A stretch of DNA of 64,000 nucleotides from JAMZMI01 sp047632435 (GCA_047632435.1 JBLICU010000007.1:1-64000); one strand, 5' to 3'. Shown: positions 47,427 to 56,293, numbered from the stretch's first letter. Made by a program: numbers and translations. Notes: generated by a model from the sequence alone, not told the origin.

Positions 47427-47475
47427 TTCTTGTCCTCGTTTGCAAAGAAGACCCTTAAACGTCAAGAGAAAATTG
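47427..47475 (+). repeat. Hairpin-rich repeat, partial copy C
   Basis: TTGTCCTCGTTTGCAAAGAAGAC matches the first segment of copies A and B. The rest of the element is missing or has been replaced by the start of the following gene. Confidence 0.5.
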
Positions 47476-47477
47476 AA

Positions 47478-48065
47478 ATGAAACCTTTTTTAACTATTGG
47501 ACTTTGCTTGCTCTTCACCGTAGTATCAGGTCAGGATAAGGTAGAATGGTCGCCTGAGTTTGAAATGCAATTCTCAGATTATAAATCGACTTCATCAGAG
47601 ATCAATGGGGAGTTATCCATTTATTCCGTTTCTACATCCGCGAATATTGAGTTCTTCTTTTCTATGAGTTATTACGAATTCATGTTTACAAAAAACTTCA
47701 ATGAAAAAGTGAGCACGGTGCTGCATAGACCGTCGAGTTACATCACATCTTCAAGTCAAGAATTGGCTAATCAGTTGGTGAAATTTGGACAATTGGAATT
47801 TGATTTGAGCGAATTGTCGGCCAGGAAATTCAGAAAAAAGCTATTTGAGAGCAAAGGAACCTTTTCAAACACTAATTTTTTTAAACCCTTGTATGATGAA
47901 ATTATAACCGAACAAAGTAACAGACACAATGAGCTGGCTAAATCAACAGATCTAGGTAAGAATGTTGATGTCTTGATTATTGAAAGAGAAAAAATTCTTC
48001 AAGAAATAGCCGAGCTGTCGGATTATTGCAAAACGTGCAAACCTCCTAAAAAACAAAAGCCTTAG
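47478..48065 (+). CDS. Hypothetical exported protein
   Basis: A 195-residue protein with signal peptide MKPFLTIGLCLLFTVVSGQ and a mature region of mixed helix and strand, ending in a Cys pair and a lysine tail (CKTCKPPKKQKP). No family recognised. ATG 47478 is chosen over the TTG at 47430 because the signal peptide begins there and the intervening bases are repeat sequence. It forms an accessory pair with the lipoprotein gene just upstream. Confidence 0.65.
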   Translation: MKPFLTIGLCLLFTVVSGQDKVEWSPEFEMQFSDYKSTSSEINGELSIYSVSTSANIEFFFSMSYYEFMFTKNFNEKVSTVLHRPSSYITSSSQELANQLVKFGQLEFDLSELSARKFRKKLFESKGTFSNTNFFKPLYDEIITEQSNRHNELAKSTDLGKNVDVLIIEREKILQEIAELSDYCKTCKPPKKQKP

Positions 48066-48081
48066 GTTGTCTCTGCCTATT

Positions 48082-48192
48082 CTAGTCTCAGTTTGCATCG
48101 AGAATTCCTAAATCCCGTCATTTCAAATGATCCTTGAGATATACGTTACAAAAGCGTACCAGATGCGGACAGCATTCTGTATTTGGGTTATG
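48082..48192 (+). repeat. Hairpin-rich repeat, copy B
   Basis: This copy shares with copy A the order CAGTTTGCATCGAGAATT, CGTCATTTCAAAT, then ACGTTACAAAAGCGTACCAG and GCGGACAGCATTCTGTAT. It is diverged by point changes and a small length difference. No coding sequence lies within it. Confidence 0.65.
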
Positions 48193-48344
48193 TAACCTAT
48201 CGTATGCCATAGAAAGGATTACCTTTTATCAGCTGTTTTATTTTGTCGCTAGTTCGATTTTGCCGCCTAGATTTTCTGTGTCCAGTCAGTCCTGTGATCA
48301 CTAATTCTGAATACCTGCGAAAGTAGAAGCTTCCTGATTAGTAA

Positions 48345-48375
48345 CTTACCGATAGGTAACTTACCGATTGGTAAG
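48345..48375 (+). promoter_or_regulatory. Two adjacent palindromic operators
   Basis: TTACC-GATA-GGTAA (48346-48359) and TTACC-GATT-GGTAA (48361-48374) are two near-identical 14-bp palindromes 15 bases apart, on about the same face of the helix after one and a half turns. The second overlaps the -33 element of the ATPase promoter, which suggests repression. The half-sites resemble those found upstream of HxlR-family regulators, but no regulator gene is adjacent. Confidence 0.65.
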
Positions 48376-48398
48376 TTTGTGAAAATGTATTAGCTTTG
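48368..48398 (+). promoter_or_regulatory. Promoter of the AAA ATPase gene
   Basis: TTG (48368-48370), a 20-base spacer and TAGCTTTG (48391-48398) match the Bacteroidota promoter consensus. The ATG follows 18 bases later. Confidence 0.65.
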
Positions 48399-48416
48399 TG
48401 ATATAAGATTTGATCC

Positions 48417-49583
48417 ATGGAGTCCCCCTTTTATTTCGGTCAGGTAGTTGCAGATTCGTCATTTACGAATCGCACCAACGAGTTAAAACTGGTCACAGAC
48501 TTATTGATCAGTCATAACAATGCCATTTTGATTTCACCGAGGAGGTACGGAAAATCCTCATTGGTCAAGAAGGTGCTCAATGGAATCTCATCGAGGAAGA
48601 ACTTTCAAGTAGTATCACTTGACCTGACTGCTTCGCGCTCTGAAGAGGCTTTCCTAGAGGATTTTGCCAACCATGTGCTTCGGGCAAATACCAGCAAAAC
48701 TGTCTGGCAGAAGTTGGGGGATGCACTTAAAACCATCACACCTTCTTTCTCTTTAGGTATGGGTGATTTCTCCGACTTTGCCACCTTGTCCTTCAACTGG
48801 CAGGAAAAAAAGAAGACGATTGCCGAGATACTAAACCTGCCTTCTCTAATGGCGGAAATCACCGGTAAGTATCAAATCATAGCCATTGATGAATTTCAAA
48901 ATATCAATCGATTTGAAGATTCGGAAGGACTACAATATCAGATGCGCTCATATTGGCAGCACCATACTCAGGTATCTTATTGTCTCTACGGAAGTAAAAG
49001 GCACATGATGGAGGAGATTTTCAGTAGTGACTCTTCACCTTTCTACAACTTCGGCCAGGTACTGCGCCTTCAAAAAATAGATGAATATCATTGGGTTCCA
49101 TTCATTATGAATCAATTTGAAATTTCTGGAAAATCGATAAGCAGGCACTTTGCCGAAGTGATAGTCAGAATCATGAATCGCCATTCTGAATATGTTCAAT
49201 TTTTGAGCCATCAGATATGGGCGGCCTGCCCAAAAGGAGAAGTATCCGAAAAACATATGGAGCGAGGGTTGAAAATTTTTATGGATGCCACTTCCATTCA
49301 CTTTGTGGATATGTTTGATAAGCTGAATAATACACAAGTCAAAATCATAAAAGCAATTTTGAATGGAGAGACAAAACTGTCCTCACAAGAAGTGATCAGA
49401 AAATATTCCCTTGGGACTTCTGCCAACGTGGTGAAGGCTGCCAGGATCCTGATCGAAGAGGATATTGTGGAGAAAGGAAAAGAAATTTACTCATTGATCA
49501 ATCCGGCATTTGAACTTTGGTTCAGGGCTAAGATACTTGGCGAGCCTATTCTAGATAAATTTCGGAAAGTACTTAAAAGCTGA
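48417..49583 (+). CDS. AAA ATPase with C-terminal winged helix (archaeal-ATPase-like)
   Basis: A 388-residue soluble protein of the ATPase_2-like group. The N-terminal FYFGQVVADSSFTNR motif is followed by Walker A SPRRYGKSS, Walker B YQIIAIDEFQNI and sensor region SYCLYGSKRHMMEE. The last 100 residues hold a winged helix (KLSSQEVIRKYSLGTSANVV) and end FELWFRAKIL. Proteins of this type are frequent in Bacteroidota and archaea, often as mobile or regulatory ATPases; no specific role is known. It has its own promoter under a double operator. Confidence 0.82.
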   Translation: MESPFYFGQVVADSSFTNRTNELKLVTDLLISHNNAILISPRRYGKSSLVKKVLNGISSRKNFQVVSLDLTASRSEEAFLEDFANHVLRANTSKTVWQKLGDALKTITPSFSLGMGDFSDFATLSFNWQEKKKTIAEILNLPSLMAEITGKYQIIAIDEFQNINRFEDSEGLQYQMRSYWQHHTQVSYCLYGSKRHMMEEIFSSDSSPFYNFGQVLRLQKIDEYHWVPFIMNQFEISGKSISRHFAEVIVRIMNRHSEYVQFLSHQIWAACPKGEVSEKHMERGLKIFMDATSIHFVDMFDKLNNTQVKIIKAILNGETKLSSQEVIRKYSLGTSANVVKAARILIEEDIVEKGKEIYSLINPAFELWFRAKILGEPILDKFRKVLKS

Positions 49584-49746
49584 CTAAGACCCATTAGCCC
49601 AATCGGATCCCTGTTTGGTATGAGAACGCCTATATCATCTGAGTTCAAATGAGCCACTTTGAGGCTACATGTTTCGAAGAGAGACCTAATAGTTGGTGCT
49701 TCATGAGACATGCCTATGTTTTTATAAAAACGTAACTACATTTTCA

Positions 49747-49790
49747 GAAAATCATAATTACATCTTAGACAAAACATAACTATGATTTTC
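49747..49790. promoter_or_regulatory. Inverted repeat upstream of leuC (candidate operator)
   Basis: GAAAATCATAATTA (49747-49760) and TAACTATGATTTTC (49777-49790) are complementary in 13 of 14 positions with 16 bases between. A related half-site (CGTAACTACA) lies just upstream near 49730. Spacing suits a dimeric regulator better than an RNA hairpin. Confidence 0.5.
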
Positions 49791-49906
49791 AATGTTCGTC
49801 CTTATGTTTTCTAAATCAACATTCGATTTTCTTCATACATCCTTGAAATTGTACTTATAATCTATTTTGTCCTGGCTCTTTACAGGCTTTTTCCATTTCT
49901 ATTGGT

Positions 49907-49914
49907 TACTTTTG
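49907..49914 (+). promoter_or_regulatory. Candidate -7 element of the leucine operon
   Basis: TACTTTTG fits TAnnTTTG about 77 bases before leuC. No exact TTG stands at -33, only a T-rich stretch. Confidence 0.45.
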
Positions 49915-49990
49915 CACCCTGATTTTGGAATAGGATCACACCTTTTTCAAAATATTCGAGCATAGAAATAGTACAAACACAGAATAAAAA

Positions 49991-51388
49991 ATGGGAAAGA
50001 CGCTATTTGATAAGGTTTGGGATTCACACGTGGTACGTCAGATTAAAGGCGGCCCAGATGTGTTTTTTATAGACAGACACATGGTACACGAAGTGACCAG
50101 CCCGGTTGCGTTTCTGGGATTGAAAACACGTGGAATTGGTGTGCTGCATCCGAGCAGAACATTTGCTACTGCTGATCACAATACGCCAACCATCAATCAA
50201 CACCTTCCGGTAGCTGATCCACAATCTGCTGGACAGTTAAGGGCTCTAGAGGAAAATGCCAAAGAACATGGAATTACGCACTGGGGACTTGGGCATGAGA
50301 AAAACGGGATCGTACACGTAGTAGGCCCTGAATACGGGATCACTGTGCCAGGAGCTACGATTGTTTGTGGTGATTCACACACTTCCACACATGGAGCATT
50401 TGGAGCCATTGCATTCGGAATCGGTACTTCCGAAGTGGAAATGGTATTGGCCACTCAGTGCATCATGCAGCCTAAGCCCAAGAAAATGCGCATCAATATC
50501 AACGGTGCTCTTCAGAGAGGCGTCACGCCAAAGGATGTGGCATTATTCATCATTTCACAATTGACTACTTCTGGTGCGACCGGATATTTTGTGGAATATG
50601 CCGGAAACGTGTTTGAAAATATGAGCATGGAAGGCCGAATGACCGTCTGTAACCTTAGTATCGAAATGGGTGCTCGTGGCGGTATGATTGCCCCTGATGA
50701 AAAAACATTTGATTATATAAAAGGCCGTGAGTTTACACCAAAAGATGCTGCATGGGATAAAGCCATGACCTATTGGGAAACATTGAAAACAGATGCTGAA
50801 GCTACATTTGATAAGGAATTGACATTTGATGGCTCTAAAATAGAACCGATGATCACTTACGGTACCAACCCGGGAATGGGCATGGGAATCGGTAACATCA
50901 TTCCTAAGGCAGAATCATTGGAAGGTGGTGTGTCCACCTACAAAAAATCATTGAGTTATATGGGCTTCAACGAAGGTGAATCCATGATCGGCAAACCTGT
51001 TGACTATGTATTTATTGGAAGTTGTACCAATGGCCGGATTGAGGATTTCAGAGCATTTACTTCTTTGGTGAAGGGAAGAAAAAAAGCCGACAATGTTACC
51101 GCATGGTTGGTGCCTGGTTCGCACCAAGTAGAAGCAGCTATCAAAGAAGAAGGTCTTTTGGATATCCTTCATGAAGCTGGATTCGAACTGAGAGAGCCTG
51201 GTTGCTCGGCATGTCTGGCAATGAACGATGATAAAGTGCCCGCTGGCAAACTGGCAGTGAGTACCTCAAATAGAAATTTTGAAGGAAGACAGGGGCCTGG
51301 GTCAAGAACGCTTTTGGCTAGTCCGCTAGTAGCAGCTGCCAGTGCCGTGATGGGTGTGGTGGCTGATCCGAGGGAATTGATGGATTAA
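49991..51388 (+). CDS. leuC: 3-isopropylmalate dehydratase large subunit
   Basis: A 465-residue aconitase-family enzyme with a 4Fe-4S cluster, isomerising 2- to 3-isopropylmalate. The motifs are complete: IVCGDSHTSTHGAFGAI, the cluster Cys in FIGSCTNGRIEDFR, and the EPGCSACLAMN pair. The small subunit leuD follows, but only after a dead insertion of about 450 bases. Confidence 0.97.
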   Translation: MGKTLFDKVWDSHVVRQIKGGPDVFFIDRHMVHEVTSPVAFLGLKTRGIGVLHPSRTFATADHNTPTINQHLPVADPQSAGQLRALEENAKEHGITHWGLGHEKNGIVHVVGPEYGITVPGATIVCGDSHTSTHGAFGAIAFGIGTSEVEMVLATQCIMQPKPKKMRININGALQRGVTPKDVALFIISQLTTSGATGYFVEYAGNVFENMSMEGRMTVCNLSIEMGARGGMIAPDEKTFDYIKGREFTPKDAAWDKAMTYWETLKTDAEATFDKELTFDGSKIEPMITYGTNPGMGMGIGNIIPKAESLEGGVSTYKKSLSYMGFNEGESMIGKPVDYVFIGSCTNGRIEDFRAFTSLVKGRKKADNVTAWLVPGSHQVEAAIKEEGLLDILHEAGFELREPGCSACLAMNDDKVPAGKLAVSTSNRNFEGRQGPGSRTLLASPLVAAASAVMGVVADPRELMD

Positions 51389-51424
51389 TGTGGCCTTTGG
51401 CTGCTAGCTATTGGCCTTTTGCCT

Positions 51425-51772
51425 ATGAGAGATTTTAGAAAATATAAAGTATGGGACTTGGGTCATGAGTTGAATTTATCCATATATAAACTGGCAAATG
51501 ATTTTCTTAGTGATGAAAAATTTGGATTGATCAGTCAAATGAGAAGAGATGCTTATTACATTCCCTCTAATATAAGTGAGGGTTGTTGTTGAGAAGGAGA
51601 TGCTGAGTTTAAGCGTTATTTGGTGTTTGCCAGAGGCTCATCCGCTGAGTTGGAATACTTTCAAATCCTATCAAAGGATTTGAAAGTAATTAAAGATTCA
51701 GCTTTTGAAACTCATGTTGATTTTGTTAATCAAGTAAAATGAAGCCTAAACAATTTGATTAACAAAATTTGA
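51425..51772 (+). pseudogene. Four-helix-bundle (S23/IVP-type) protein, broken by two in-frame TGA
   Basis: The frame from ATG 51425 encodes the four-helix-bundle family first seen in 23S rRNA intervening sequences: FRKYKVWDLGHELNLSIYK, AYYIPSNISEGC, then FKRYLVFARGSSAELEYFQI. TGA at 51590-51592 stands where the family has Arg (CGA to TGA is enough), and a second TGA at 51740-51742 precedes a family-like end SLNNLINKI, closing at 51770-51772. The flanks (TGGCTGCTAGCTATTGGCC before and GGTGGTCAGCGCTAAGCGC after) resemble the simple-sequence borders often seen around such insertions. It splits leuC from leuD. Confidence 0.85.
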
Positions 51773-51850
51773 AATAAATCGAACTCAAAGTTCAAAACGA
51801 TAATAAAAACAAGTGTTTGGTGGTCAGCGCTAAGCGCAAAACAATAAAAA

Positions 51851-52447
51851 ATGTCCTACGATAAATTCAAAGTACTCAAAACCACCGCAGTTCCACTTCC
51901 AATAGAAAATGTGGATACCGATCAGATCATTCCGGCGCGGTTTCTTAAAGCGACCACCCGTGAGGGATTTGGTGATAATCTTTTCAGAGATTGGAGATAC
52001 AATACCGACGGGAGTCCCAAAGCAGAGTTCATATTAAACAATCCACTTTACAGTGGAAAAATCCTTGTTGGGGGTAAAAACTTCGGCTCAGGATCTTCCA
52101 GAGAGCATGCTGCTTGGGCTGTTTATGATTACGGATTCAGATGTGTGATTTCAAGCTTCTTTGCTGATATTTTTAAAGGCAATTGCCTGAACATAGGTGT
52201 ACTTCCGGCACAGGTAAGTGCTGAATTTTTGGATAAGATGTTCAAAGCAATTGAGGCAGATCCGAATGCTGAATTTGAAGTGAGCCTTCCAGAACAAACA
52301 GTAACTATTTTGTCGACAGGCGAAAAAGATAATTTTGATATCAACACATATAAAAAAGGCAACATGCTTAATGGATATGATGATATCGATTACCTGCAAA
52401 GCATGAAAGTTGAGATTGAGCAATTCGCCCAAGATCTACCAATATAA
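51851..52447 (+). CDS. leuD: 3-isopropylmalate dehydratase small subunit
   Basis: A 198-residue swivel-domain partner of LeuC. It has VDTDQIIPARFL, the NFGSGSSREHAAWAVYDYGF signature and FADIFKGNCLNIGVLP. Complete length. It lies four bases before the next frame, so it is cotranscribed with the synthase gene. Confidence 0.97.
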   Translation: MSYDKFKVLKTTAVPLPIENVDTDQIIPARFLKATTREGFGDNLFRDWRYNTDGSPKAEFILNNPLYSGKILVGGKNFGSGSSREHAAWAVYDYGFRCVISSFFADIFKGNCLNIGVLPAQVSAEFLDKMFKAIEADPNAEFEVSLPEQTVTILSTGEKDNFDINTYKKGNMLNGYDDIDYLQSMKVEIEQFAQDLPI

Positions 52448-52465
52448 ATTTTGAATCAACAAAGG

Positions 52466-54034
52466 ATGGCCGTGATGTTCATGGCTATTTTTTATAACAG
52501 CATCGGCTTGAAAGTAGAAATTCTTGATACCACCCTAAGAGACGGAGAGCAAACCTCCGGTGTATCATTCACCAATAGTGAAAAGCTTACGATTGCTCAG
52601 TTGTTGCTAGAGGAGCTCAAAGTGGATCGCGTGGAAGTGGCATCAGCCAGAGTTTCTGATGGGGAATTTAAAGGCGCAAAAAAAATCCTTCACTGGGCTG
52701 GACAAAACGGTTATGTTGATCAGGTAGAAATTCTGGGTTTTGTGGATCACACCCTTTCTGTTGATTGGATCAAAACTTCTGGCGGAAAGGTCATCAATCT
52801 CCTTTGCAAAGGATCAAGAAAACATTGCGAAAAGCAATTGAAAAAAACTATCGAAGAACATTTGGCTGATATCGCTCAGACCATCGGTTATGCGACTGAG
52901 CAAGGATTGGCCACTAATGTATATCTCGAAGATTGGTCTAACGGGATGCGGACATCACCGGATTATGTGGATCAGATGATAGAAGGCTTGCTCAATATGA
53001 ACGTTAAGAGAATCATGTTGCCTGATACCTTGGGTATTTTGAATCACAAAGAAACAGCCGATTTCTGTGGGCAAATGACAGCTAAGTTCCCGACTGCTCA
53101 TTTTGATTTTCACGCTCACAACGATTACGATCTGTCCACTGCCAATGTCTATTCGGCCATTGAAGCAGGGATCAATGGAATCCATACCACATTGAATGGA
53201 TTGGGCGAACGAGCTGGGAATGTGCCACTTTCAAGTGTGATTGGAATCGTAAAAGATCATTTGCACGGAGAGATGAATGTAGATGAGACTAAACTTTATA
53301 AAGTTTGTAAAATCGTGGAGTCATTTTCTGGAATCAGAATCCCCGCCAATAAGCCACTTGTCGGAGAATTCGTATTTACGCAAACGAGCGGCATTCATGC
53401 TGATGGCGATAGCAAAGACAATCTATATCACAATGGGCTGAATCCTGAGCGCTTCGGAAGATCCTATTCCTACGCTTTGGGCAAAATGTCAGGTAAAGCC
53501 AGCATCAAAAAGAATCTGGATGAACTAGGGATTGAGCTGAGCAAGGAGGAAATGAAAAAAATTACCCAGAAAATCATCGAGCTGGGGGACAAAAAAGAAT
53601 CGATCACCAAAGAAGATTTACCATTTATTATCAATGACGTTCTTCGAAGTGAAAAGATTGAACGACATGTCGTTATCCAAAATTATTCGCTATCTGTCGC
53701 TCAGGGTCTCCGATCCATGGCTACTTTGAGCATTGAGATAGAAGGGAAAATTCACGAGAAGACAGCTTCTGGAGATGGTCAATACGATGCATTTATGAAT
53801 TCACTTCATGCGATCTACGCTGAATTTGGAGAAACACTTCCGAGGCTGGTGGACTATGAAGTTCAGATTCCTCCCGGTGGCGAAACAGACGCTTTGGTTA
53901 TTACCACCATCAGCTGGGAAAATGGAAAAACTTTCAAAACGCGGGGACTAGATTCGGATCAGACGGTGGCGGCCATCAAGGCGACTATCAAGATGCTAAA
54001 TATTATCAAAAATCAGAATAACAAGGCTGAATAG
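52466..54034 (+). CDS. 2-isopropylmalate synthase / citramalate synthase family protein
   Basis: About 522 residues. The catalytic TIM barrel has EILDTTLRDGEQTSG, the metal-binding FDFHAHNDYDL and LGERAGN. A LeuA-type regulatory domain follows from about residue 400 (SIEIEGKIHEKTASGDGQYDA), expected to bind leucine or isoleucine. The position between leuD and leuB argues for leucine synthesis, but sequence alone does not exclude (R)-citramalate synthase (CimA). The start is uncertain: ATG 52466, ATG 52481 or the TTG at 52451 are possible; conserved sequence begins only at about 52511. Confidence 0.88.
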   Translation: MAVMFMAIFYNSIGLKVEILDTTLRDGEQTSGVSFTNSEKLTIAQLLLEELKVDRVEVASARVSDGEFKGAKKILHWAGQNGYVDQVEILGFVDHTLSVDWIKTSGGKVINLLCKGSRKHCEKQLKKTIEEHLADIAQTIGYATEQGLATNVYLEDWSNGMRTSPDYVDQMIEGLLNMNVKRIMLPDTLGILNHKETADFCGQMTAKFPTAHFDFHAHNDYDLSTANVYSAIEAGINGIHTTLNGLGERAGNVPLSSVIGIVKDHLHGEMNVDETKLYKVCKIVESFSGIRIPANKPLVGEFVFTQTSGIHADGDSKDNLYHNGLNPERFGRSYSYALGKMSGKASIKKNLDELGIELSKEEMKKITQKIIELGDKKESITKEDLPFIINDVLRSEKIERHVVIQNYSLSVAQGLRSMATLSIEIEGKIHEKTASGDGQYDAFMNSLHAIYAEFGETLPRLVDYEVQIPPGGETDALVITTISWENGKTFKTRGLDSDQTVAAIKATIKMLNIIKNQNNKAE

Positions 54035-54105
54035 TAAATTAAACAAACACAAATAAATCCAGATTTATTGATTTGGATATTCTAAAGCACAAAGCACATA
54101 CAATA

Positions 54106-55158
54106 ATGAATTACAAAATTGCAACACTACCCGGTGACGGAATTGGTCCTGAGATCGTGGATCAGGCGATCAAGGTGATGAATGCCATAGGCAAAAAATA
54201 CGATCATAGTTTTGATTTCGAATTTGCCCCGACTGGAGCAGCGGCCATTGATCTGCTAGGAGAGCCTTACCCAGAATCCACCCATCAGATATGTATGAAT
54301 GCCGACGCTGTGCTTTTTGGTGCCATAGGTGATCCCAAATACGATAACGACCCCAAGGCTAAAGTACGTCCGGAGCAAGGTTTGCTATTGATGCGTAAAA
54401 AATTGGGTTTGTATGCCAATATTAGGCCAGTAGCTACCTTTCCTTCTTTGATAGATAAAAGTCCTTTGAAAAATGACCGTGTGGAAGGTGCCGACTTTGT
54501 GGTGATCAGGGAGCTTACAGGGGGAATCTATTTTGGTGAAAAAGGTAGATCCGAAGACCTCACTTCTGCTTTTGACAACTGCGTTTACAATACCCATGAA
54601 ATAGAAAGAATCTTGAAACTGGCTTTTGAATACGCCGGAAACAGGGACAAAAGATTGACGATTGTGGACAAAGCCAACGTGCTGGCTACTTCTAGACTTT
54701 GGAGGGAAGTATCTCAGCGCATGGAAAAAGACTATCCTGAAATCACTGTGGACTACATGTTTGTGGACAATGCAGCCATGCAATTGGTGCAATGGCCGAA
54801 GAAATTTGATGTAATGGTGACAGAAAACATGTTCGGCGACATCCTATCGGATGAGGCAAGTGTGATCACCGGTTCTCTTGGGTTATTGCCATCTGCCTCA
54901 GTTGGTCTTCATACTTCTGTTTTCGAGCCAATCCATGGTTCGTATCCACAAGCAGCAGGTAAGAACATTGCCAACCCGGTGGCGACCATCCTTTCCGCAG
55001 CGATGTTGTTGGATTCACTCGGACTTCTGGAAGAAGGCAAGACCATTCGTGATGCTGTAAACGCTTCTTTGGAAGCGAACTTCGTGACGGAAGATATTTC
55101 TAAGGAAAATGCCAAATCAACATCAGAAGTGGGAGACTGGATCGCTGCTCAGATATAA
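54106..55158 (+). CDS. leuB: 3-isopropylmalate dehydrogenase
   Basis: A 350-residue NAD-dependent decarboxylating dehydrogenase. It has ATLPGDGIGPEIVDQA, the substrate loop VVIRELTGGIYFGE, YMFVDNAAMQLVQWP and TENMFGDILSDEAS. ATG 54106 (MNYKIATLPGDG) is preferred to the TTG 33 bases upstream. It is the last gene of the leu operon and is followed by a terminator. Confidence 0.97.
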   Translation: MNYKIATLPGDGIGPEIVDQAIKVMNAIGKKYDHSFDFEFAPTGAAAIDLLGEPYPESTHQICMNADAVLFGAIGDPKYDNDPKAKVRPEQGLLLMRKKLGLYANIRPVATFPSLIDKSPLKNDRVEGADFVVIRELTGGIYFGEKGRSEDLTSAFDNCVYNTHEIERILKLAFEYAGNRDKRLTIVDKANVLATSRLWREVSQRMEKDYPEITVDYMFVDNAAMQLVQWPKKFDVMVTENMFGDILSDEASVITGSLGLLPSASVGLHTSVFEPIHGSYPQAAGKNIANPVATILSAAMLLDSLGLLEEGKTIRDAVNASLEANFVTEDISKENAKSTSEVGDWIAAQI

Positions 55159-55189
55159 AACTGAGCCAATACTCAGTTTAAAGAAATGG

Positions 55190-55220
55190 AAACCCTGGAT
55201 GTAAAAATTTAGGGTTTTTT
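55190..55220 (+). terminator. Intrinsic terminator of the leu operon
   Basis: AAACCCT pairs with AGGGTTT, with a T tract, 32 bases after the leuB stop. A short CTGAG/CTCAG hairpin precedes it. Confidence 0.75.
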
Positions 55221-55275
55221 ATTGGCATTTATTTACGATTTTTTTTTGGAACCAAGTTTTTAATTGTTTTGAAAA

Positions 55276-56293
55276 TTAAGGATTCATTGGATGAACACTC
55301 AACACTGGAATTAATCCCACTACTTCCTCCAAAAACTGATTGGTTTCAGCTTCTACGTTTTCAATATCATGAGACGTAAGATATGAACCAATGACATGAT
55401 GATCTGCTTCTGGAAATGCGACTTTCCTTTTCAAATTTTCGGGGGTGCCCAATTGATCATACATCTGTAGCATGGCGGGTACAGACACAGTGTGGTCCTG
55501 AATGGAGTCGTGTTTTTTAAAAATAGCCAAGAAAGACAGGTTGTGTAACTGATTTAAAAGTTTCTGGCGTCATCGTTTCATCAATCAAGGCACGCAATTC
55601 AGTTAAGACTTCCAGATGGTATCTATTTGTCCAATAATTGGCACTGACACTATCGAGTGGCCATTCATTATATTCCGACCCTTTTACGAATTTGGCGAGT
55701 TGCAAACCCCATGGTTTTGCCAGAAGAAAAGATTTGGAATCGTAGATATCTATATTCGGAGAATAAAGAATGATAGCAGCAATGTTGGGATTGTTCTCAG
55801 CTAGATATAAGGCATAGCTGCCGCCGGTGCTGGTCGTCAATAGAATTACTTTTTCACCCAATTGCATAGTAAAGGCTATAGCTTCCCTTGCACTCTCAAT
55901 GAGCTGATTGGCTGTAAGGGTTAGCATTGGTTTTTCTTCTATTAGTCCATGTCCGGCTAATCGGGGCAGGTACAGATTGCAGCCATATCTTTTCGCAAGA
56001 TCAATGTGAATAGGGGCACCCTCTGCCTGACTGGCCGAAAAGCCGTGGAGATACACCATGCTGTATTTGGTCTTTTTTGGAATGGAATCAACCCAGATAA
56101 TCTGTGATTCATTGTCAGGCTTGATATTAGGAAATGATAGTTCCCGATCATTTATGAACTCTTCTAATTCATTCAGATCAGATGGGACTTCAGGAAGATT
56201 TTTGTCTAGGGGTTCAATATCGACCTGTGGACCAAAAAAATAGGTGGCGGCAAGCAGAAATACAATTCCTAATATCCATTTAAGGGCTTTCAT
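55276..56293 (-). pseudogene. Alpha/beta hydrolase, frameshifted near the C-terminus
   Basis: The first frame (56293 to 55517) has a membrane anchor (MKALKWILGIVFLLAATYFF), YLHGFSASQAEG and a nucleophile elbow LTTSTGGSYAL, then stops after VTQPVFLGYF. The rest of the fold continues in another frame (to 55276): HDSIQDHTVSVPAML, the acid/His region EADHHVIGSYLTSHD and a final helix. The shift lies in a TTTTT-AAAAAA run near 55515-55525; restoring one T gives FLGYFYKKHDSIQD. It is either a genuine loss of the catalytic His by frameshift or a homopolymer error in the assembly. Substrate unknown. Confidence 0.85.

Larger units (their letters stand above)
49584..49990. other. Intergenic region upstream of leuC
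   Basis: About 400 AT-rich bases. It holds an inverted repeat at 49747-49790 and a -7 element at 49907-49914, both annotated separately. A 74-residue frame on the minus strand (49487-49711) overlaps the ATPase end and has no recognisable content. Confidence 0.55.

Noticed and set aside
49487..49711. A 74-residue leftward frame after the AAA ATPase
   Set aside because: It overlaps the 3' end of the ATPase gene, has no recognisable motif and has no promoter or upstream context.
51590..51592. In-frame TGA in the four-helix-bundle gene as a possible selenocysteine codon
   Set aside because: The family has Arg here, not Cys at a redox site. A second in-frame TGA follows, and no SECIS-like hairpin was seen. 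Loss by CGA to TGA is simpler.
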